35,025 nucleotides of DNA from Anaerolineales bacterium. Its GTDB lineage: Bacteria > Chloroflexota > Anaerolineae > Anaerolineales > Villigracilaceae. Numbering within the stretch: position 1 is the first letter of the stretch; each line of letters opens with the position of its first letter. The stretch lies in NCBI GenBank assembly GCA_014860745.1, contig JACZJC010000028.1, forward strand, positions 1 to 35,025, written 5' to 3'. Of this stretch, positions 1-9,599 are shown piece by piece. Both the position numbers and the translations under genes were made by a program. The notes beneath the pieces were generated by a model. It ran no database searches, was not told the DNA's origin, and was given only the letters and a program-made list of their open reading frames with translations.

Positions 1-153
1 GGCTTCAAATCCTGGCACGGCATGGAAGCTGGGCTCTTGTTAGCTGCTTCTCCGTTCGAGTGATCTTTTCCCCTTCAACTGGACACGCTTGTCCTTTGCC
101 CGTTCCTCAATTTCCCCCACCGCCTATGTTACAGAGTCTTCTGAATATTGCAG
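1..153. other. Leading stretch without a confident gene
   Basis: No complete gene is seen here. The first + strand frame stays open from the window edge for 20 codons and stops with TGA at 61-63, so it could be the tail of a gene that starts outside the window, but 20 codons are too few to support a call. The rest is pyrimidine-rich and shows no clear hairpin terminator. The sequence just before the next gene holds its promoter. Confidence 0.3.
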
Positions 154-181
154 TTGCAATCTTTTTCTCGGGGGGTATAAT
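154..181 (+). promoter_or_regulatory. Sigma-70-type promoter of the metallophosphoesterase gene
   Basis: TTGCAA at 154-159 and a perfect TATAAT at 176-181 are separated by 16 nt. Transcription would start near 188, giving a leader of about 47 nt before the GTG start at 235. Confidence 0.55.
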
Positions 182-234
182 TAAACAATCGTAACCGCAC
201 CACTGCAAGCCATTCCATCACAAAGGATTTGCAT

Positions 235-1176
235 GTGACTACCATTTTCTTCGCCACGGATATTCACGGTTCGGATATTTGCTGGAACAAGTTTTTGAAT
301 GCGGGCAAGTTCTACGGCGCGGATCAATTGATCCTCGGCGGCGACATGACGGGAAAGGCGGTTGTCCCGTTTGTGCACCAGGGCGGAAAGAACCATCGCA
401 TCACTTTACTCGAACAGGTGTTTGATACAACGAACGACGAAGAACTGCAGGACATGGTCAAACGTGTCCGCAGCCGCGGCTATTATCCCTACATGACCAA
501 TCCCGATGAAATTGCCGAGCTTGAAAAAAATCCAGACCGCGTCAGCGAGATCTTTCTTGCTGAAGTGCTCAAGGTCGTTCAGCAGTGGATGGACCTGGCG
601 GATAAAAAGCTGGACGGCACAGGCATGACCTTGTACTGCTGCCCGGGCAACGACGATATGGATGAAGTGGACGCCATCGTTCGTTCGAGCCGAAGCGTGG
701 TTTTGGCCGAAGGGCAGGTGACTACCTTGAAAGGCGGCCACGAGATGATCGCCTCAGGCTGGAGCAACCGCACTCCCTGGGCCACGCACCGTGAAGAGGA
801 TGAGGAGCAGCTCAAAGTCAGGTATGAAGCGATGACTTCACAATTGAAGCATCCCCACACCGCCATATTCAACATTCATGTACCGCCATACAAATCCAAT
901 CTCGATGAAGCCGCCGAACTCGATGAAAACCTGCGCCCGAAGATGGCCGGACAGGCGTTGAAGCCCGTTGGTTCCACAGCCTTACGTCAGTCGATTGAAG
1001 AAGTGCAGCCATTACTCGGCCTGCATGGGCACATCCATGAAGGCCGCGGCGTCTCGCGCATCGGAAAAACTCTTTGCATCAATCCCGGCTCCATGTACGA
1101 GCAGGGGACTCTGCTCGGCACTATTGTGAGACTTGGGAAAAACAAGGTTGAAGATTACGTTTTGACTACAGGTTAA
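235..1176 (+). CDS. Calcineurin-like metallophosphoesterase
   Basis: The product is 313 aa with the metal-ligand blocks of the metallophosphoesterase superfamily in order: DIH at residues 9-11, GGD at 35-37, GNDD at 138-141, an NIH block at 213-215 and GHIH at 265-268. The third block is GNxD rather than GNHD/E, as in YfcE/MJ0936-type phosphodiesterases, so the substrate is probably a phosphodiester, but it cannot be named. No signal peptide is seen, so it should be cytosolic. The GTG at 235 is chosen because AAGGA (223-227) lies 7 nt upstream; the in-frame TTG at 229 would leave almost no spacing. A promoter lies just upstream and a short palindrome separates it from the permease gene. It may be transcribed alone or with the permease. 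Confidence 0.85.
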   Translation: MTTIFFATDIHGSDICWNKFLNAGKFYGADQLILGGDMTGKAVVPFVHQGGKNHRITLLEQVFDTTNDEELQDMVKRVRSRGYYPYMTNPDEIAELEKNPDRVSEIFLAEVLKVVQQWMDLADKKLDGTGMTLYCCPGNDDMDEVDAIVRSSRSVVLAEGQVTTLKGGHEMIASGWSNRTPWATHREEDEEQLKVRYEAMTSQLKHPHTAIFNIHVPPYKSNLDEAAELDENLRPKMAGQALKPVGSTALRQSIEEVQPLLGLHGHIHEGRGVSRIGKTLCINPGSMYEQGTLLGTIVRLGKNKVEDYVLTTG

Positions 1177-1179
1177 TTT

Positions 1180-1227
1180 CCCTCACCCCAATCCCTCTCC
1201 TTCCGGGAGAGGAGCTAAAGGGGAGGG
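1180..1227. repeat. Two-level pyrimidine/purine palindrome between genes
   Basis: An inner hairpin pairs CCTCTCC (1194-1200) with GGAGAGG (1206-1212) around TTCCG; an outer CCCTC (1180-1184) can pair with GGGAGGG near 1221-1227. A related palindrome lies at 18246-18263. Such CCCTCTCC-loop-GGGAGAGG elements act as dispersed intergenic repeats in many genomes. There is no T-tract, so it is not a typical intrinsic terminator. Confidence 0.5.
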
Positions 1228-1253
1228 TTAAATCACCAAATGAGGAGAATGTC

Positions 1254-2879
1254 ATGACTAATTTGTTTGTCCGAAAAGCGACTGGCCTGGTGCGTTCCTG
1301 GTCGGTCATGGACGCGTTCATCTACGCGTTGTTTTCCATCAACCTGATCACCCTCGGTTTGTACAGTTTTAGCCAGATGTACTACTTCGAGGGCGGGATG
1401 GTGAATGCGCTGATCATCAGCGCGATTTTCATTTTCTTTGAAGTCATCGTATATGCCGCGCTGATCGCCGTCATGCCCCGCTCGGGCGGTGATTATGTTT
1501 GGCAAAGCCGTATTCTCGGCGGTGCGGTCGGCTTCATTCTGGCAGTCACTGGCTGGTGGTTCATTTTGTGGCTGTGGGTGCCGCTTTACGGGGACATGTT
1601 CCGGCATATCGTGCTGGTGCCATTGCTGGGCGTGTTCGGCGCAAAAGACCTTGCACTATGGTTCGCCGGCACACAGACAGGCTCCTTCACGGCTTCGATC
1701 ATCACCCTTGCCATCGTGAGTCTTTTCATCATGCTTGGCATGAAAACCTATGCCCGCATCCAGAAGTTTTCATTCTATGGCGGAATGCTGGGCTTGCTCA
1801 TCGTCATTGTCCTGTTATTGACGGGTTCTCCCGAAGCGTTCAAAGCTGGCTTGGAGTCGAACGCAGCCTCCATGTTTGGCGCGGCGCCCGGCGTATATGA
1901 TGCCACTGTCACTATGGGAACGGACGCCGGTGCGGTAACGCCTTTCGCCGGCGGTTCCCTGGCTGTCGTCTTCCTGGTGATTCCCTACATGGTCTTCTTC
2001 AATTTGTGGCCGAACTGGGGCGCAACCCTGTATGGTGAAGTGCGCGGCGCGACGGATTTCAAACGCAACGTCTCCGGGATGGGTTGGGCGCTTGGCATTA
2101 CCACCATACTCGGCATCATTTTGCTCTTCGCCATTCGCAAGACCATTGGCTGGGATTTTTACGTTCAGGCTGGCGGCGCATGGTGGAATTATGCCTGGGG
2201 GTACACCGATGTTGCTCCCGCGCTGCCCGTCTGGCCGTATCCCGCCATGCTGGCCGCGTTCCTCACTACGAATAAGCTTGTACAATTCCTTGTGGTGGCT
2301 TTGATGAGCCTGTGGTGGTTCGGCTGGAGCGGAACGGTTTTCCTTTCCTCCACGCGCGTTATTTTCGCCGCCGCGTTCGACCGCCTGCTCCCCGAATCCG
2401 TTGCAAAGCTGGATGAACGCACAGGCACACCGGTCAATGCTTTGTTGTTGATGGTGGTTCCTTCTGTGGTCGTTGCGTATATGTTCGCCTTTAATATCGC
2501 CAGTTTCCAAACATTGACCTTGTGCTCCACGCTGGTCATTGCGGTGACATTCCTTGGGACCACAGTCTCAGCGATCGTGCTGCCATACACCAAGCCCGAT
2601 CTGTATAAAGCGTCGCCGATAGCCAAATACAATGTGCTCGGCCTGCCGCTGATCTCGGTTGCCGGCGTCATCTTTGGCGGTTTCCTCGTATACCTGCTTT
2701 ATCAATGGATCATCGACCCGAACGGCTTGTATGGTATTGGCATCAAGAATACAAGTTCGGTATATTACATGCTCGGCAATTACGTGCTTGCCGCCCTTAT
2801 TTACTTTGGCTTCAAGTCCTACCGCAAGAGCAAGGGTATCGACCTGAACAAGGTGCAGGCTGAAATTCCGGTGGAATAA
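1254..2879 (+). CDS. APC-superfamily amino acid permease
   Basis: The 541-aa protein is strongly hydrophobic, with about 12-14 membrane helices. The first helix contains the short, helix-breaking glycine-containing stretch typical of the amino acid-polyamine-organocation family, and a proline/glycine motif (MPRSGGDYVW, about residues 74-83) matches the conserved TM2 region of this family. It should be a secondary transporter in the cytoplasmic membrane, probably for an amino acid or related amine; the substrate cannot be told. The ATG at 1254 follows a good ribosome site (GAGGAG, 1242-1247). A strong terminator follows the stop at once, so the transcript ends here. No truncation or frameshift is visible. 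Confidence 0.82.
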   Translation: MTNLFVRKATGLVRSWSVMDAFIYALFSINLITLGLYSFSQMYYFEGGMVNALIISAIFIFFEVIVYAALIAVMPRSGGDYVWQSRILGGAVGFILAVTGWWFILWLWVPLYGDMFRHIVLVPLLGVFGAKDLALWFAGTQTGSFTASIITLAIVSLFIMLGMKTYARIQKFSFYGGMLGLLIVIVLLLTGSPEAFKAGLESNAASMFGAAPGVYDATVTMGTDAGAVTPFAGGSLAVVFLVIPYMVFFNLWPNWGATLYGEVRGATDFKRNVSGMGWALGITTILGIILLFAIRKTIGWDFYVQAGGAWWNYAWGYTDVAPALPVWPYPAMLAAFLTTNKLVQFLVVALMSLWWFGWSGTVFLSSTRVIFAAAFDRLLPESVAKLDERTGTPVNALLLMVVPSVVVAYMFAFNIASFQTLTLCSTLVIAVTFLGTTVSAIVLPYTKPDLYKASPIAKYNVLGLPLISVAGVIFGGFLVYLLYQWIIDPNGLYGIGIKNTSSVYYMLGNYVLAALIYFGFKSYRKSKGIDLNKVQAEIPVE

Positions 2880-2890
2880 ATTTCAATAAA

Positions 2891-2930
2891 GATGGCAGTC
2901 ACCTGCGTGGTGACTGCCATCTTGTCTTTT
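2891..2930 (+). terminator. Strong intrinsic terminator after the permease gene
   Basis: A perfect 13-bp stem (2891-2903 with 2909-2921) closes a 5-nt loop TGCGT and is followed by TTGTCTTTT. It lies 11 nt after the permease stop and only 14 nt before the next start codon, so it separates two transcription units. Confidence 0.9.
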
Positions 2931-2944
2931 ATCAAGGTGAATGG

Positions 2945-3700
2945 ATGGCTATTACGTCACAAGAGATCCTCGCGGAAATGACACGGCTTATCGCTGCGGC
3001 GGAGGCGAAGAGTATACACATCCGCGCCATAGGCGGGCTGGCGGTACAGGCGCACAACAAGAAAAATCATCCTTTGTTCATTCGTGAATTTGCCGACCTG
3101 GACTTTGTGGTTGCCAAAAAACAGCGCCGCGAATTCGAAGCATTTATGCCGGGGGCAGGCTACAGCGCCGACCAGCAGTTCAACCTGTTGAATGGCGCAA
3201 CCCGCCAGATTTATTTTGACGAAAAGACCGGCATGAAAATGGATATCTTCGTCGGCAACTTTGAAATGTGCCATAAAATTCCACTCGAAGACCGCCTCAC
3301 CGCCGACCCTGTCACCATCCCGCTGGCCGAGTTGCTGCTCTCCAAGGCGCAGATCGTAGAACTCAACCGCAAGGACGCACTTGATATTACGTCCATTTTG
3401 TTGAATAATGAAACTGGCACAAACGACAACGAAAAGATAAATCTCGGAATCCTTGCGCAGCTCTGCAGCCAGGATTGGGGCCTATACAAAACCACGTCCA
3501 TCAACCTGCGGCGTGTCGTCGATCTGGTCAACCAAAAAGACATCGACCTCACAGCCGACGAACGCGGCCTCATCGTCAGCCGCGTGCGCGAGATCGAAAA
3601 GACTTTCGTTGAAATGCAAAAACCCGTCGCGTGGCAATTGCGTGACCGCGTCGGCACCCGCATCAAATGGTATATCGAAGTGGAAGAAGTGGATCGATGA
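2945..3700 (+). CDS. Nucleotidyltransferase-fold protein
   Basis: The 251-aa product has the pattern of the DNA-polymerase-beta-like nucleotidyltransferase fold: a GG pair at residues 30-31 after a helix, a DLD pair of metal ligands at 51-53 and a third aspartate at about 100 (KMDIF). This is the arrangement seen in AbiEii-like and related nucleotidyltransferases, but the family is not certain. It would transfer a nucleotide to an unknown acceptor in the cytosol. The ATG at 2945 has AAGGTG upstream. The stop overlaps the start of the next gene by 4 nt, so three genes here are translationally coupled. A toxin-antitoxin or defence role is possible by fold alone; nothing else in the sequence proves it. 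Confidence 0.6.
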   Translation: MAITSQEILAEMTRLIAAAEAKSIHIRAIGGLAVQAHNKKNHPLFIREFADLDFVVAKKQRREFEAFMPGAGYSADQQFNLLNGATRQIYFDEKTGMKMDIFVGNFEMCHKIPLEDRLTADPVTIPLAELLLSKAQIVELNRKDALDITSILLNNETGTNDNEKINLGILAQLCSQDWGLYKTTSINLRRVVDLVNQKDIDLTADERGLIVSRVREIEKTFVEMQKPVAWQLRDRVGTRIKWYIEVEEVDR

Positions 3701-3873
3701 ACAGGCGTCTTCGGCTTTTGCTTGCAATTATTATTCTTGCAGTTTCATTTTCCATTTTATTTTGGGGATACTGGCCCAATCCTCGCGAAGTGCGTGACCG
3801 AAATATTCCGCCCGCAGAGATGCAGCTCCCCACGCCGATCTCGCTTCATTTCTACCTGATACCTGCCGTGTGA
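3697..3873 (+). CDS. Small single-span membrane protein
   Basis: This 58-aa protein starts at an ATG that overlaps the previous stop (ATGA, 3697-3700), which supports it as a real coupled gene despite its size. A positive N-terminus (MNRRLR) is followed by one hydrophobic segment at about residues 6-24, then a polar, proline-containing tail of about 34 residues predicted outside the cell. The end overlaps the next gene by 4 nt (GTGA). The family is not recognised. It probably works with the next gene product, which is also exported. Confidence 0.55.
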   Translation: MNRRLRLLLAIIILAVSFSILFWGYWPNPREVRDRNIPPAEMQLPTPISLHFYLIPAV

Positions 3874-4676
3874 CCAACAAACATTTCTCCCCCCGATTCA
3901 TTTCCCTGCTCGCCGCCGTGCTGACAATTATTTTCGTCAACTATGCCTGCGGTGCACCCGCCGCCGGGGCTCCCGTAGACTCTGGTGCCGAACCCATGGC
4001 AACATTTCCCGCCCCGCCAGAATTCACCCAGCCTGTGATGGCGCCTGAAACCACGTCAACACAAGCCTCAATTCCGCCGCCCCTCACTCCGCAGGTATTG
4101 CCGACGCAAATTTCAGCACCGCCTGCCATCCCGGAATCTCGCCGCCTTACCCTCGAATATCCGCCAAAAATGAAAGCGGGTGCGGAGAGTGATGTAATTC
4201 GCCTGACGCTTGAAGTAGATGAGCAGGGGAATGTTACTTCAACGGCTCAGGTGGAGGGCAATATTGTCACTGGTGAAACCGTCACTGTCCCAAATTTATA
4301 CGAGACCCACTTTGTGACAGCCGAAGCGCGGATCGATATGGCAGGCATGGAGATTCAGCCGCCCGGGGTGGTCCTTGAACCGATGACCCCCGGCCAGCCT
4401 GTAAAATTCTTCTGGAGCATTCGTCCGCAGGAGACGGGCTTGTATCGCGGAACCGTCTGGCTGCATTTGGTGTTTGTAGACCGTGTCAGCGGAGAGGAAA
4501 GCCGGATGGCAGTATCAGCCCAGGTTGTCGAGATCGAGGCGGTGGATTTCTTTGGTCTCCCGGTCAGCGTGGCGAGGACCTCAGGCGTGATCGGTTCCGT
4601 CGTTGGCGGTATCGTTGGTTTTCCTTTCCTTGAAGATATCCTCAAGTTTTTCTTCCGAAGGAGAAGGAAGAGATGA
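3870..4676 (+). CDS. Exported, Pro-rich protein of unknown function
   Basis: The 268-aa protein begins at a GTG that overlaps the previous stop (GTGA, 3870-3873). A hydrophobic signal or anchor segment covers about residues 10-26 and ends at a cysteine (residue 27), but the preceding residues (VNYA) are a poor lipobox, so lipoprotein status is doubtful. Residues about 30-90 are rich in Pro, Ala and Thr, then comes a beta-rich domain of about 120 residues. The C-terminus has a glycine-rich hydrophobic stretch followed by RRRRKR, which suggests membrane anchoring with the basic end in the cytosol. No family is recognised. Coupled translation suggests it works with the two upstream proteins. Confidence 0.6.
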   Translation: MTNKHFSPRFISLLAAVLTIIFVNYACGAPAAGAPVDSGAEPMATFPAPPEFTQPVMAPETTSTQASIPPPLTPQVLPTQISAPPAIPESRRLTLEYPPKMKAGAESDVIRLTLEVDEQGNVTSTAQVEGNIVTGETVTVPNLYETHFVTAEARIDMAGMEIQPPGVVLEPMTPGQPVKFFWSIRPQETGLYRGTVWLHLVFVDRVSGEESRMAVSAQVVEIEAVDFFGLPVSVARTSGVIGSVVGGIVGFPFLEDILKFFFRRRRKR

Positions 4677-4745
4677 TCCTCTCGTGTAGGTGTAGGAGCG
4701 AAGCCGGGGAAAATATGACGAAAATCACCTAAAAAATTGACATGC

Positions 4746-4779
4746 TTTACGGTAGTGCGATTGTTCTCTATGGTACAAT
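4746..4779 (+). promoter_or_regulatory. Promoter of the nuo membrane-arm operon
   Basis: TGGTACAAT at 4771-4779 is an extended -10 (TGnTACAAT). The best -35-like hexamer at a near-normal distance is TTTACG (4746-4751, 22-nt spacer), so recognition probably relies on the extended -10. A TTGACA at 4737-4742 is too far upstream. The transcript would start near 4786, about 36 nt before nuoA. Confidence 0.45.
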
Positions 4780-4821
4780 TTGCGAACTTGTTGTAATAAA
4801 TTTCACGACGGAGTGGTAGGA

Positions 4822-5175
4822 ATGAACGAGTGGTTATATGTAGCGTTGTTTATTGTTGTCGGGCTGATCATCCCCACCGGTGCAATTGCGGCAGGTTTCA
4901 TATTTGGGCCTAAAAAACCAAACCCGGTCAAACAATCAACATATGAGTGCGGTATCGAGCCCGTTGGTGAAGCATGGATCCAATTTAAGGCGCAATATTA
5001 CATTTTCGCGCTGGTCTTCCTGGTATTCGATGTGGAAGCGGTTTTTCTCTTTCCATGGGCGGTGAAGATCGGGCAGTTGGGTCTTTACGCTGTGGTGGAA
5101 GGCATTATTTTTGTCGCCATTCTCGTTGCCGGCCTGGTATATACCTGGCGCAAGGGGATGCTGGAATGGGTGTAA
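4822..5175 (+). CDS. nuoA: NADH-quinone oxidoreductase subunit A
   Basis: The 117-aa protein has three membrane helices and the conserved NuoA loop (KQSTYECGIEPVGEAWIQF, about residues 38-56) containing the invariant cysteine. It sits in the complex I membrane arm next to NuoH and helps form the quinone-site entrance. The ATG at 4822 is chosen because GGAG lies about 8 nt upstream and the protein then has the usual length. It is the first gene of the membrane-arm cluster. In the usual order nuoB, C and D would follow, but here nuoH comes next after an 84-nt gap holding a hairpin. Confidence 0.95.
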   Translation: MNEWLYVALFIVVGLIIPTGAIAAGFIFGPKKPNPVKQSTYECGIEPVGEAWIQFKAQYYIFALVFLVFDVEAVFLFPWAVKIGQLGLYAVVEGIIFVAILVAGLVYTWRKGMLEWV

Positions 5176-5192
5176 GTTTCAAGTAAATAATT

Positions 5193-5230
5193 GAGAAGGC
5201 TGATCGGATTTCTCCTTTCAGCCTTTTCTT
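5193..5230 (+). terminator. Hairpin between nuoA and nuoH, possible attenuator
   Basis: An 11-bp stem with one G-T pair (5193-5203 with 5218-5228) and a 14-nt loop is followed by a weak T-rich tail (TTTGTGT). It could be a partial terminator or an RNA stabiliser that sets nuoA apart from the downstream genes. It sits where nuoB-nuoG would normally be. Confidence 0.5.
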
Positions 5231-5259
5231 TGTGTATTAAGGGAAAACAGGAGCGATTT

Positions 5260-6453
5260 ATGAATTTTTTGAATGATCCTCTTAAAGTCGCCGCAGCCTG
5301 GCTGGAAGGCATATTTACCGGCTGGGGCATGGATGCGGTCGCTGCTCATGTGCTGGTTGTCTTCCTTGGCGTATTCCTGCTCATCGCCATCTTGATGGTA
5401 TTGGATATCTTTCTGGTGTGGGTTGAAAGAAAAGTGGTGGCGCGTTTCCAGGATCGTTTGGGACCAAACCGCGTAGGGCCGTTTGGTTTGATCCAGCCGT
5501 TTGCCGACATTATCAAGCTCATTATTAAAGAGGATACGACCCCGGAGGGGGCGGACAAAGTGGTCTACAACCTCGCGCCGATCCTGTCAATGGCGTCCGT
5601 GTTGATCCTGTGGGCGGTTGTACCTCTGGCTCCCGTGATGCTCGGCGTGGATTTGAACGTTGGGGTGCTGTTCCTGATCGCCGCTGGCGCCATCGGAACG
5701 CTGTCCATCATCATGGCTGGCTGGTCGTCGAATAACAAGTTCGCGTTGATCGGCGGTTTCCGTCAGGTGGCGGTGATGGTGGCCTTTGAAATCCCCATGC
5801 TCACCATGTTGATGATCCCCACCATCTTTGCAGGCTCGATGAATATGAATGACATCATCGAATCCCAGAACATTTGGTACTTCATCATTTCTCCGCTGGG
5901 GGCGTTGATCTTCCTTGTTGCAGCCATTGCCGAACTGGGACGTGCGCCCTTCGACCTCGCGGAAGGCGAATCGGAGCTGGTGGCCGGGTTCAACATCGAA
6001 TATTCGGGCATGAAGTTCGGCATGTTTTATGCGGGCGAACTCCTGCATGCGTTTACTTTTGGTGGTTTCTGGTCCATCCTGTTCTTCGGCGGTTATCGAT
6101 TCTTCGGTCTGGAGCAGGTTAGTCCCTTCCTGGCGATCCTGATTTTGGTGATCAAAGCCATGGTCGGTTATTGGGTCATCATGTGGATTCGATACACCAT
6201 GATGCGCATCCGCATTGATCAGATGCTTGCCTTCAATTGGAAATTCCTCACTCCACTTTCATTTGTCCTTGTATTGGTGACCGCGTTGATGAATGCGCTT
6301 CTTTCCGGCGCGGATGCCTGGCTCTACATCCTGGGCATGTTCCTCTCGAACGTAATCGTCGGGTGGGTTGCGCTGGAAATCGCAAGGTCCGTGGCGCAGA
6401 AAGAACGTGAACGCGTGGAAGGCGCGAAGGCTGTGGAAGCTGCGCCTCATTAA
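5260..6453 (+). CDS. nuoH: NADH-quinone oxidoreductase subunit H
   Basis: The 397-aa protein is the quinone-chamber subunit that links the membrane arm to the NuoB/NuoD module. The signature VERKVVARFQDRLGPNRVGP lies at about residues 54-73, followed by FADIIKLIIKED; the second signature ELGRAPFDLAEGESELVAGF follows in the middle of the protein, with the conserved acidic residues that carry protons to the E-channel. It has about eight membrane helices and a charged C-terminus. The ATG at 5260 follows AGGAG (5249-5253); an earlier in-frame codon at 5191 lies inside the upstream hairpin and is rejected. nuoI, which normally follows, is absent. Confidence 0.96.
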   Translation: MNFLNDPLKVAAAWLEGIFTGWGMDAVAAHVLVVFLGVFLLIAILMVLDIFLVWVERKVVARFQDRLGPNRVGPFGLIQPFADIIKLIIKEDTTPEGADKVVYNLAPILSMASVLILWAVVPLAPVMLGVDLNVGVLFLIAAGAIGTLSIIMAGWSSNNKFALIGGFRQVAVMVAFEIPMLTMLMIPTIFAGSMNMNDIIESQNIWYFIISPLGALIFLVAAIAELGRAPFDLAEGESELVAGFNIEYSGMKFGMFYAGELLHAFTFGGFWSILFFGGYRFFGLEQVSPFLAILILVIKAMVGYWVIMWIRYTMMRIRIDQMLAFNWKFLTPLSFVLVLVTALMNALLSGADAWLYILGMFLSNVIVGWVALEIARSVAQKERERVEGAKAVEAAPH

Positions 6454-6529
6454 TAAACACTTGGGCGTCCGCCTTGCGAAATTCAAATTACACAATTCGT
6501 AAAGTGTGAAGCCCGGGAACGGAACTCTT

Positions 6530-7039
6530 ATGACAGCAGAACAAATCATTTTTCTTATCGTCGCGCTCTTCACCCTCGGCTCTGCGCTGATGGTGGTGAC
6601 AACGGGCAACCTCGTCCATGCGGCGCTGTGGCTGGTATCCACCCTCTTCGGCGTGGCAGTCATTTATGCGCTGTTGAATGCAGGGTTCATCGCCGTGGTG
6701 CAAGTGGTGGTGTATATCGGCGCGATTGCCATCCTCTTCATTTTTGCGGTGATGCTGACCCGCAAAGACCTGCGTGACCAGGGTCCGCAAATGAATTCGA
6801 ACTGGTGGTTGGGGGCCATCCTGGCGGTGCTGGTTTTCGCCGGGCTTGCATTTATGCTTCAGGGTTGGAGCGGTTTTTCGAAAACAGCGGCAGTCCTCCC
6901 GTCCGGATTTGATGCGGTGGGCTTGTTGGGCGAACAGTTAACGTCGCCCAATGCCTATGTCCTGCCGTTCGAAGTGGCATCCGTCCTTTTGTTGGCGGCA
7001 TTGGTGGGCGCGGTGTATGTTGCGTTCAATAAAAAATAG
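6530..7039 (+). CDS. nuoJ: NADH-quinone oxidoreductase subunit J
   Basis: The 169-aa protein has five predicted membrane helices. The TM3 region VVVYIGAIAILFIFAVML carries the conserved tyrosine and the pi-bulge segment known to move during the catalytic cycle of complex I. The ATG at 6530 is preferred over an in-frame GTG at 6506 because GGAAC lies just upstream and the N-terminus then begins directly with helix 1. The 76-nt gap after nuoH holds no nuoI remnant that I can see. nuoK follows after 9 nt. Confidence 0.94.
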   Translation: MTAEQIIFLIVALFTLGSALMVVTTGNLVHAALWLVSTLFGVAVIYALLNAGFIAVVQVVVYIGAIAILFIFAVMLTRKDLRDQGPQMNSNWWLGAILAVLVFAGLAFMLQGWSGFSKTAAVLPSGFDAVGLLGEQLTSPNAYVLPFEVASVLLLAALVGAVYVAFNKK

Positions 7040-7048
7040 GAGGCATGG

Positions 7049-7357
7049 ATGATCCCTCTTTCCTGGTATCTGATTCTTGCGGCTGCGTTGTTCAGCATTG
7101 GTTTGTTCGGTGTGCTGGTGCGCAGGAATGCGGTCGCGATTTTGCTCGGCGTGGAGTTGATGCTCAATGCCGTGAATATCAACCTGGTTTCCTTCTGGCG
7201 CTACGCTGACGTATCCGCGATGACCGGGCAGGTCTTCGCGATCATCGTGTTCGCTGTGGCCGCCGCGGAAGTTTCGGTGGGGCTGGCGCTGGTCATTTCT
7301 GTGTATCGCAGTCGAAATACCGTAATTGCAAACGATCTTAATTTGATGAAATGGTAG
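7049..7357 (+). CDS. nuoK: NADH-quinone oxidoreductase subunit K
   Basis: The 102-aa, three-helix protein has the two buried glutamates of the family, E36 (in GVELMLN) and E74 (in AAAEVSVG), which relay protons in the E-channel. The length matches the family. AGGAGG at 7038-7043 overlaps the nuoJ stop and places the start at the ATG at 7049 rather than the out-of-frame ATG at 7045. It is translated together with nuoJ and nuoL. Confidence 0.96.
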   Translation: MIPLSWYLILAAALFSIGLFGVLVRRNAVAILLGVELMLNAVNINLVSFWRYADVSAMTGQVFAIIVFAVAAAEVSVGLALVISVYRSRNTVIANDLNLMKW

Positions 7358-7433
7358 AGCGAAAACCGATGTTCGATATTTGGAACCCGATGATCGAAAG
7401 ACGATTTATCGAATATCGTTCTTTGGAGGCTTC

Positions 7434-9590
<2,157 letters not shown>

Positions 9591-9599
9591 GAGCGCAAG

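Noticed and set aside
1-40. tRNA-like TTCAAATCC sequence at the window edge
   Set aside because: The T-arm stem does not pair with this spacing and the upstream half is outside the window.
4737-4742. TTGACA as the -35 box for nuoA
   Set aside because: It lies 31 nt from the TACAAT box, too far for a normal promoter.
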